A stretch of 64,000 nt of DNA from Cherax quadricarinatus (taxonomy: Eukaryota > Arthropoda > Malacostraca > Decapoda > Parastacidae), in assembly GCF_038502225.1 (NCBI RefSeq), contig NC_091369.1, forward strand, positions 1,139,001 to 1,203,000, given 5' to 3'. Positions 11,436 to 20,800 of this stretch are shown one piece after another. The position numbers and the translations under genes are program-made. The notes under the pieces are model-generated. The model searched no databases and was not told the origin of the DNA. It worked only from the letters and a program-made list of their open reading frames with translations. Positions within the stretch are counted from its first letter, which is position 1, and every line of letters starts with the position of its first letter.

Positions 11436-11862
11436 CGACATGTTGATAAATTAGACACATGTGCAACTCTTGGGTATCTTTAGTCCAAACGTAGGAGAAA
11501 CTTGAAGAACAGGAGGAGAATGAGGTAATCAGTCCCTCAACCTTGAGTCGATGTGTTCAGTCCATCAATCTTGAATAGAATATAGCATATCAGCGGAGAA
11601 GCAGCTTATAAACCGTATGGCAGAGGTGACATGACCTATGACTGCTGCACCTCTCCTGCCATACGGTTTATAAGCTGCTTCTCCGCTGATATTGATGGAC
11701 TGAACACATCGACTCAAGGTTGAGGGACTGATTACCTCATTCTCCTCCTGTTCTTCAAGTTTCTCCTACGTTTGGACTGATGAAGCCACTGTGTGGCGAA
11801 ACGTTTCCTCAATAAAGATACCCAAGAGTTGCACATGTGTCTAATTTATCAACATGTATACA
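11436..11862. repeat. large foldback with hammerhead-like core
   Basis: Near-perfect inverted repeat. The left arm runs from 'GTTGATAAATTAGACACATG' inward to 'AAACCGTATGGCAGAGGT', and the right arm mirrors it to 11862. Arms are ~180 bp around a short spacer at ~11625-11650. The right arm has about 35 extra bases at 11777-11810 that hold CTGATGA, a GCCAC/GTGGC stem and GAAAC. The left arm has about 20 extra bases near 11570-11590. Confidence 0.8.
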
Positions 11863-11886
11863 CATACATAATACATATATATTTTT

Positions 11887-12062
11887 TCAACATGTCAGCT
11901 GTCTCCCGCCAAGGAAAGGTGACCCAAAAAAGAAACACTGTCACCATCATTCACACACAATCACTGTCTTTGCAGAGGCACTCAGATACAACAGTTTAGA
12001 TGTCACTCCAAACAGCCAATATCCCAAACTCCCCTTTAAAGTGCAGGCATTGTACTTCTTAC
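11887..12062 (-). mobile_element. LINE-A 3' end, truncated
   Basis: Minus-strand 3' UTR ('AAGTACAATGCCTGCACTTT' through 'CCTTGGCGGGAGACAGC'), 5'-truncated, with a short A-tail. Not coding despite openings on both strands. Confidence 0.7.
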
Positions 12063-12078
12063 ATACATACATACATAC

Positions 12079-12781
12079 AATAGAACCCCTGTATCCATGG
12101 ATTTGGTTCTGCTGTTTACCATGGCCCAAAATTAACCTTTAATTTTGCTTAACCCATAAACGGTCCAAACATATATATACGTTCTCTACCGTAGTGCCTC
12201 AACTTTTTTGAGAAAAAAAAGAAATCTTTTTTTTAATAGGAAAAGAGAGCATATGGTACCCAGGCATCCCCAATTATTTTAATATGGCACACAGTGAGTG
12301 TACACACCCATTCTCTCACGTCTAGGCGACTCAGGCTTATCGTGGCAATGTAGAATACTATATGACAAAAAAAACGTATATATACGTTTGGGGCACTAGC
12401 GGTAAAAATGTATATAGTATACGTTTGGACCGTTTACGGGTTAATAATGGCCTCAAAACACAAAATTATGATGGCAGCAGTTCTTCAAAGCCTAAGAGAA
12501 GCTGTGAAGTGCTTCCCATCATTGAAAAAGTGCTAATTCTCGACTTATTGTATGTAATTTATCAATTAAACTTTATCATGGGTATTCATGTAAATGAAAA
12601 AACAACTTATATATAGTGCTACTATCTGTGGTTTCGGGTATCCATGATGGGGCTTGGAACATGTTCCCTGCAGATATGGGGAGGGGAGGGGACTACTGTA
12701 TATAGGCTTTGCTACTAACCGGGTTCCAGGTATCCTCCGTAGGTCTTGGAATGCACCCCTGCAGATACAGAGGGACTACTG
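12079..12781 (+). mobile_element. TA-type MITE, sister of 8825-9318
   Basis: Collinear with 8825-9318 ('CTTCAAAGCCTAAGAGAAGC' in both) and ends '...GGGACTACTG|TA'. The 3' end is present twice in tandem (ending ~12701 and 12781). Contains a TTAA-flanked insertion at 12153-12440. Confidence 0.7.
12153..12440 (+). mobile_element. TTAA-flanked MITE, piggyBac-type
   Basis: 288 bp with TIRs 'CCCATAAACGGTCCAAAC' and 'GTTTGGACCGTTTACGGG', flanked by TTAA at 12149-12152 and 12441-12444. Inside are repeated 'ACGTATATATACGTT' palindromes. No ORF. The sister MITE at 8825 shows the uninterrupted site. Confidence 0.8.
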
Positions 12782-12784
12782 TAT

Positions 12785-13400
12785 ATATTTATTAATTTTT
12801 GAGTGTTTGTAATACATTTTACACAGTACACATACTTGTGCTAGGAATTACGAGTTGCGGAGATGATTCTATTAACAAGTACACAACTCTGGAAATTTAA
12901 GTTTTTTTTTGGGTTGTGATAAGATAAGAAACCCTAAGGCACAGTGACCTATATGTCAACGCAATAACTAAACTAAATATACAGTAAATCAAAGACAATA
13001 TAATTGTTTCACAACATAGTGCTATGAAACAGACACTAACCATTATGATGACAGTGCTGTGAAACAAAAATATTAACCAACTATGATGCACTAATACACT
13101 GTGTGACAATAACTCTATCCAGTATATAAATGATGAAATCATATTGTTGCTAATCCCAGCTTCAATCTCTACACTAGATCACAAATGTTGCTGGCAAACT
13201 GAAATTACTGATACCCTATGCAATTTAATTACTTTCTTCATTGCTTCAGAAATAAACAAGTAATTTTTTATCTGCAATAAGTTTTAACACTATGGACATT
13301 TTTCATAAAGGTAGGTTGATCAAAAAAAAAAAAAAATCACTATTACTCATCCCTCAACTATCTTTCCAGAAGTGCATTGACATCAAAATTCCAATAACCC
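12785..13400. other. intergenic, no gene seen
   Basis: AT-rich; the 81-codon opening on the minus strand has no support. Confidence 0.5.
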
Positions 13401-13404
13401 TTCA

Positions 13405-13466
13405 AGTAATAATGATATTCAGAGTGCAGGTAGTATTGTACCTGCACTATGAATATCATTATTACT
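13405..13466. repeat. perfect-stem hairpin
   Basis: 28-bp arms 13405-13432 and 13439-13466 with one mismatch and a 6-base loop. The flank has no coding context. Confidence 0.85.
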
Positions 13467-14719
13467 AATCTGCTCCAGAACCCAGGTCTGGCTAGCTGGT
13501 TTCTCCCACCTCCAGTACTCAGTCCACCCAACCAGGTTACCCTGAATCCCTTCATAAAAGCAAATTCAGTGTAGTGAACAATGCAACTCTTCTCAATATA
13601 TGAAATCTGGAATGACTAACAACTTTGATGACTTGATTACATCACATAAAATAGGCACGTTAAATGAAATTTTCTCTTACATCCTACATTTTGACAACAT
13701 TGTTAAGACATATATATTTTAATTGTATTACATTCCAACTATGCAAGAGTATCACATTATTCAGATATCTAAGTTCCTTATTATCCTATTTAATTATAAT
13801 ATTTTCCAGATATATAGACTTTAAATGTACAATCCCAATGATTAAAGTATAATGGACTGTATATTTAAAAAATGGATATTAATAAAACAGTATATACTGG
13901 AGTATAATAATATCAAAGAAAAACTGGTACAGAAAACTATAAAAAATAAATGTAGCAAGCTACCATAGACTGGCCTAGTCTTGTGTCTATAAATATACTC
14001 AATTTAAAAAATAACAATTCACTATAATTTTTCTGTCAATGAACACACTTCATATGTAAAAACATTTTGCACAAAGTAAAATCACATATGTTAAGTTATA
14101 AAAAGAGATTACAATATAGCACTGTCTATGTGTAAGATGTGTCTATGGCTCTTAAATACTATACTGTACTTCACTAACCTGTTCCAACATCCTCCAATGT
14201 AATGTGACACAGCTGGTACCTGTGTCCTAACATCATACAACCTTGGCACAAATTTTCGCTACCACTTTCTAATTTCATGATTCTGGATCTTTCTCTGTAC
14301 AACCTTATTAGCTTGGCCTTTTTTTCTTCATTTCAGTACTTAGTTTAATTCTTTCCATATACAACAATATACATGTATATATGAACACTTCTGGCAACAC
14401 TGTACAGCACTGTGGAGAAAAAATACTCTAGGCACTTTAAGGTTAAAAGTAAAGCATTTTCCTATTAAACTGTTCAATAATTTCAAAATTATATACAAAT
14501 TAAATAAATACCTAATTATTCATCACCTTTTAACTGAAAATTCTGCACTTGTTTATGAGATTAATTCTCAACCCAAAAGATAATTTGCTATGATAATAAT
14601 AAATGCATATTCAGTAATGCAGAAACTAATTGCAAGAACCTGTTCTCACCAAGGCTATGAGAAAAATCTGGAAACTCATACAAACTGTAGTATAGTTGAC
14701 TGCATGATAGTTTGCACTT
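13467..14719 (-). other. possible TMEM243 3' UTR / spacer
   Basis: Lies immediately downstream of the TMEM243 stop on the minus strand. AT-rich and non-coding. I did not find a convincing polyadenylation signal, so the transcript end is unknown. Confidence 0.35.
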
Positions 14720-14833
14720 TCATTTATGGAAAAAAATATTTCCACAAATACAGAGTAATATAATGCATAAGGTGTTAAAATAGATGAGTTTCTTAAATTT
14801 TGGATCAAGGTCACCAAGTCTGTACCATACAAT
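14720..14833 (-). CDS. TMEM243: TMEM243 coding exon 3 with stop
   Basis: Acceptor 'CTTTTCAG' ends at 14834. 37 codons, WYR-GDL-PKF motif, then the third hydrophobic segment (LCIILLCICGNIFF), then TGA at 14722-14720. The 102-codon opening in another frame here is a shadow. Confidence 0.88.
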   Translation of the reverse strand: MVWYRLGDLDPKFKKLIYFNTLCIILLCICGNIFFHK

Positions 14834-17800
14834 CTGAAAAGAAAAAAAAGATTAATATTGCCTCGCACAAATGCATACAGTACTCTAAAATATATACATA
14901 ATACAAATTTAAAGAAAACAAAACTACAAGTCACTTAAATTTTTAGTATTTTGCATTTTATGCTAATAACCTCCTTGTAACATCAATGTATCCTGTAAAC
15001 TTCTATAATAAAGTATTATATATACAATGGACATTCATAATTCCTGAAGGTTATATTCCTGAAATCTGCACTAGCAGTGATTTCTGAGATGTACGTATTT
15101 TTTTTTTTTTTAACAAGTCGGCTGTTTCCCACCGAGGCAGGGTGACCCAAAAAGAAAGAAAATCCCCCCCCAAAAAAATACTTTCATCATCATTCAACAC
15201 TTTCACCTCACTTGCACATAATCACTATTTTTGCAGAGGTGCTCAGAACACAACAGTTTAGAAGCATACTGTATACATATACAAAGATACACAACATATC
15301 CCTCCAAACTGCAATTTTTCTTTAGAATCTCCCATAAGCACAGTATCATCAGCAAAAAGCAACTGTGTCAATTCCCATATTGTATTTGATTCCCCATAAT
15401 TTAATCCCACCCCTCTCCCGAACACCCTAGCATTTACTTCTTTTACAACCCCATCTATAAATATATTAAACAACCATGGTGACATTGCACATCCCTGTCT
15501 AAGACCTACTTTTACCGGGAAGTAGTCTCCCTCTCTTCTACACACCCTAACCTGAGCCTCACTATACTCATAAAAACTCTTTACAGCATTTAATAACTTA
15601 CCACCTCTTCCATATACTTGCAACATCTGCCACATTGCTCCCCTATTCACTCTATCATATGCCTTTTCTAAATCCATAAATGCAATAAAAACTTCCCTAC
15701 CTTTATCTAAATACTGTTCACATATATGCTTCAATGTAAACACTTGATCTACACATCCCCTACCCACTCTGAGACCTCGTTGCTCATCCGCAATCCTACA
15801 TTCTGACTCACCTCTAATTCTTTCAATTATAACCCTACCATACACTTTTCCTGGTATACTCAGTAAACTTATTCCTCTATAATGTTTACAATCTCTTTTG
15901 TCCCCCTTCCCTTTATATAAAGGGACTATACATGCTCTCTGCCAATCCCTAGGTACCCTCCCCTCTTTCATACATTTATTAAACAAAAATACCAACCACT
16001 CCAAAACTATATCTCCCCCCCCCCATTTTTAACATTTCTGTCATGATCCAGTCAGTTCCAGCTGCTTTACCCCCTTTCATTCTACGTAATGCCTCATGTA
16101 CCTCCCCCACACTCACATCCTGTTCTTCTTCACTCCTAAAAGATGGTATACCTCCCTGGCCAGTGCATGAAATTACCGCTTCCCTTTCTTCGTCGACATT
16201 TAAAAGTCCCTCAAAATATTCTCGCCATCTACTCAAAACCTCCATCTCCCCATCTACTAACTCCCCTACTCTGTTATTAACTGACAAATCCATTCGTTCT
16301 CTAGGCTTTCTTAACTTGTTTAACTCACTCCAAATTTTTTTCTTATTTTCATTAAAATTTCTTGACAGTGCCTCTCCCACTCTATCATCTGCTCTCCTTT
16401 TGTACTCTCTCACCACTCTCTTTACCTTTCTTTTACTCTCCATATACTCTACTCTTCTTATAACACTTCTGCTTTGTAAAAACCTCTCATAAGCTACCTT
16501 TTTCTCTTTTATCACACCCTTTACTTCATCATTCCACCAATCACTTCTCTTTCCTCCTGCACCCACCCTCCTATAACCGCAAACTTCTGCCCCACATTCT
16601 AATACTGCATTTTTAAAACTATTCCAACCCTCTTCAACCCCCCCCCCCACTACTCATACTTGCACCAGCCCACCTTTCTGCCAATACTAGTTGCTTATAT
16701 CTCACCCGAACTTCCTCTTCCCTTAGTTTATACACTTTCACCTCCCTCTTGCTTGTTGTTGCCATTTTCCTCTTTTTCCCATCTACCTCTTACTCTAACT
16801 GTAACTACAACTAAATAACGATCCGATATATCAGTTGCCCCTCTATAAACATGTACATTCTGGAGCCTACCCATCAACCTTTTATCCACCAATTCATAAT
16901 CTAACAAACTTCTTTCATTACGTGCTATATCATACCTTGTATATTTATTTATCCTCTTCTTCATAAAATATGTATTACTTATTACCAAACCTCTTTCTAT
17001 ACATAGCTCAATTAAAGTCTCCCCATTTTCATTTATCCCTGGCACCCCAAATTTACCTACTACTCTCTCCACAACATTTTTGCCCACTTTAGCATTGAAA
17101 TCCCCAACCACCATTACTCTCACACTTGGTTCAAAACTCCCCACACATTCACTCAACATTTCCCAAAATCTCTTTCTCTCCTCAACACCTCTCTGTTCTC
17201 CAGGTACATATACACTTACTATAACCCACTTTTCACATCCAATCTTTATTTTACTCCACATAATCCTTGAATTAATACATTTATAGTCCCTCTTTTCCTG
17301 CCATAACTTATCCTTCAACATTATTGCTACTCCTTCTTTAGCTCTAACTCTATTTGAAACCCCTGACCTAATCCTATTTATTCCTCTCCACTGAAACTCT
17401 CCCACCCCTTCAGCTTTGTTTCACTTAAAGCCAGGACATCCAGCTTCTTCTCATTCATAACATCCACAATCATCTCTTTCTTATCATTTGCACAACATCC
17501 ATGCACATTCAGACTTCCCACTTTGACAATTTTCTTCTTCTTATTCTTTTTAGTAATTATTACAGTAAAAGGCGTTACTAGCCCATTGTTCCTGGCATTT
17601 TAGCTGACTTTTACAACATGCATGGCTTACGGAGGAAAGATTCTTATTCCACTTCCCCATGGATATAAAAGGAAAAGTAATAAGACCAAGAACTATTAAG
17701 ATAAAATCAAAGAAAACTCAGACGAGTGTGTATAAATAAACATGTACATGTATGTGTAGTGTGACCTAAGTGTAAGTAGAAGTAGCAAGACATACCTGTA

Positions 17801-20800
17801 ATCTTGCGTATTTATGAGACAGACAAAAGACACCAGCAATCCTACCATCATGTAAAACAATTACAGGCTTTCGTTTCACACTCACTTGGCAGGACGGTAG
17901 TACCCTCCTGGGTGGTTGCTGTCTACCAACCCACTACTACTACGTATATGGAATGAAAAACATATAGGAAAATAGGGTCACATTCCTCACACCTTCGTAA
18001 ATTTTATTTTTTACTATTGTAATTTTTTGAAAAATAAAATACTTTTTTCTATGTAACTTTGTCGATGAGGATGCTCTGTGAAATACATGAACTCTAGTGA
18101 GATTCCAGCTGTGAAAAGGAAGAGTACATGTAGCGAAGAAATGGTTACTTTAATACTGTACAGTATTTATTACTTATCTTCAAGTCAGGTTGGGAATCTT
18201 TAACATCCTGTTGAGAGTGGGGAGGGTGGTTGTGGCCCTGCTGGGCTGAAGCTGAATTGTTGATTCTCTAAGACAAAACACTCATGCCATCTCCATAACA
18301 CATCCACCACCCTCGAGCATCTCAATTATCTCCATTTTTCTTTTAACCCTTTCAGGGTCGACAGGCCCTCTCAGAGACTTGTTCTCAGGGTCGGCAAAAT
18401 TTCAAAAAAAAAAAAAAAAAAATATTTTTTCTTATGAAAAGATAGAGAATCTTTTCCCGGTCATAATGACACCAAAAGTATGAAATTTGATGGAAAACTT
18501 ACGGAATTATGCTCTCGCGAAGTTAGCGGTCTCGACGATGTTTACGCATTGGCGATTTTGCCCACTTTGAGCCCTATTTTTGGCCAATTCCAGTGTACTT
18601 GTTGACAAAAATCAGAACTATTTCGCTAGAACTTCATTTTTTCTATCGAATGAGTACAAGAAACCAGCCATTTATCGATTTCAACTATCCAATACAGTGG
18701 TCAGAATTTATCAATTTTGCCAATTTCACACAAATTTCAAAAGATGCCAATTTCCGAATAGGGTCCAGAATAAACAAGAAAGACATTCCTGGCACTAAAA
18801 TAACATTTCCTCTGTTCATTAGTCACGTCCCCAGGCCCCTCTTACATTCTTTTGCTTTCCACTTTGAATTTTTATTCTCACAATGAAATAGAAGATTTAC
18901 TGTTATGCAGACTACTGCATTGTTGTAGAAATGGTATAAATAATATCAGCACACTTGTGAAAGAATATCAGACTTGCCAGTTGATGTGTAATGGACGCAT
19001 AGCATGATTTGTTTACTTTCGATATTTGGTAAAAATCGAACATTTCTGCTATTTTGAGCTCAATTTCAAGGTACTTTTCTTTGTAAAACCAGTCAAAATC
19101 GTCTCAATTTCTGTAATATGTCTTCCATTCTATAAAATGAGACCAGGAAAACTAGAATACAACAATAAATACCATACGAAAATACAGTGCAAAGGCGCTG
19201 TTTTAATCCAAAAACATGGTCAAAGTTTTTTTTTTCTCATTACACACTGTGTGCTGCAGGATTTTTTTTATACTGCGCACACTGACCAAATAGACCCATT
19301 CTTTCATATGTAGGCCTACCAGCTTTCTCTCACTAGATTTGAGGGCGCTACAATTTAGGCGTACTAGTACGTCAAAAATCCTGGTGCGTAAGCCATACTA
19401 GTACGGCCGAAACCCTGAAAGGATTAAACAGGCACAGTTTTGTATTTAATTTTCCTCCTTGTTTCACCACCATCACCTGCACTTCATTTGGATGCCATGT
19501 TAAATATTATCCAGAGATGAGATGGAGCGATGAGGAAAAAACCGAGAGAGATGCGCTGAGGGAAATAAATCATAGGGTGCGTGTCTACATACAGTGAACA
19601 GTGAGGAAGGCTGTTTGTTTATATTCCCTAACTGAAATGCAGGTGAGAGAGATACATGAAAATACACACTTGGAAAATCTTAAGAGGGATCAGTATCAAA
19701 CTTGTACATGAAAATCACTCCCTATGAAAGCAAAAGTCTTGGTAGGAGATGCAATATTCCCCCAATGAAAAGCAGGGGTGCCATGAGTTCACTGAGAGAC
19801 AACATAGTAAGTGTCAGGAGCCCAAGACTGTTCAACTGCCTCCAGCATGCATAAGGGGAATTACCAATAGATCTCTGGCTGTCTTCAAGAAGGCACTGGA
19901 CAGGCATCTAAAGTCAGTAGCTGACCAGCCGGGCTGTGGTTTGTACATCAGTTTGCGTGTGGCCAGCAGTAAGAGCCTGGTTGATCAGACCCTGATCCAC
20001 CATGAGGCCTGGTCTCAGACCGGGCCATGGTCTGAGAAACCCTCTCCAGGTATACACACCCTTCCCTGCAGCGTTAAAACAATGGGGTTGCGCAATGTGG
20101 AGTGAGGGGTCTCCTGCCTGCCTGCCATGGCATTCTTTAACGGAAATGGGTGCCACCAATGAAAATGAATTCCGCTCCAGTGCACTTTTAATGAAAATGG
20201 TGGACTTCTAATGGAAATGAAAAACTAAATTTATATTGCAGAACACTGATATTGTGAGGTATGGGTGTCTACTGTATATCAAATATTAGAAAAAGGCATA
20301 GAGGCATTCAATAAATGAACTTTATCACTATGAAGGAATAGAAAATTTCTGATAAGGTTGTAAATAATACAAATACCCTATTAATATTCTAAACATTCTT
20401 GCTACCTTTGTACTGTACCTTCATTCCATCTTGGCTTATGTCTGCTTATTTCAGTCAGCTTTGTTATCTTTCTTTCTTTCTTTCAACACACCAGCCATAT
20501 CCCACCAAGGCAGGGTGGCCCAAAAAGAAAAACGAAAGTTTCTCTTTTAAATTTAGTAATTTATACGGGAGAAGGGGTTACTAGCTCCTTGCTCCCGGCA
20601 TTTTAGTCGCCTCTTACAACACGCATGGCTTACGGAGGAAGAATTCTGTTCCACTTCCCCATGGAGATAAGAGGAAATAAACAAGAACAAGAACTAGAAA
20701 GAAAATAGAAGAATACCCAGAGGGGTGTGTATATATATGCTTGAACATGTATGTGTAGTGTGACCTAAGTGCAAGTAGAAGTAGCAAGACATACCTGAAA

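Larger units (their letters stand above)
15098..17943 (-). mobile_element. LINE-A copy 1, full 5' end, internally deleted
   Basis: RTE-like non-LTR retrotransposon. On the minus strand: 5' UTR from ~17943, apurinic-type endonuclease, reverse transcriptase, then a jump from the RT just after the FADD motif straight into the 3' UTR and poly-A (T-run 15098-15110). The RT C-terminal part present in copy 2 (42630-43330) is missing. 'TACGTA' at both edges may be the target duplication. Sits in TMEM243 intron 2. Confidence 0.85.

Noticed and set aside
16043..16492. 149-codon plus-strand ORF
   Set aside because: Antisense shadow of the LINE-A reverse transcriptase; Ser/Leu-rich as expected from the opposite strand.
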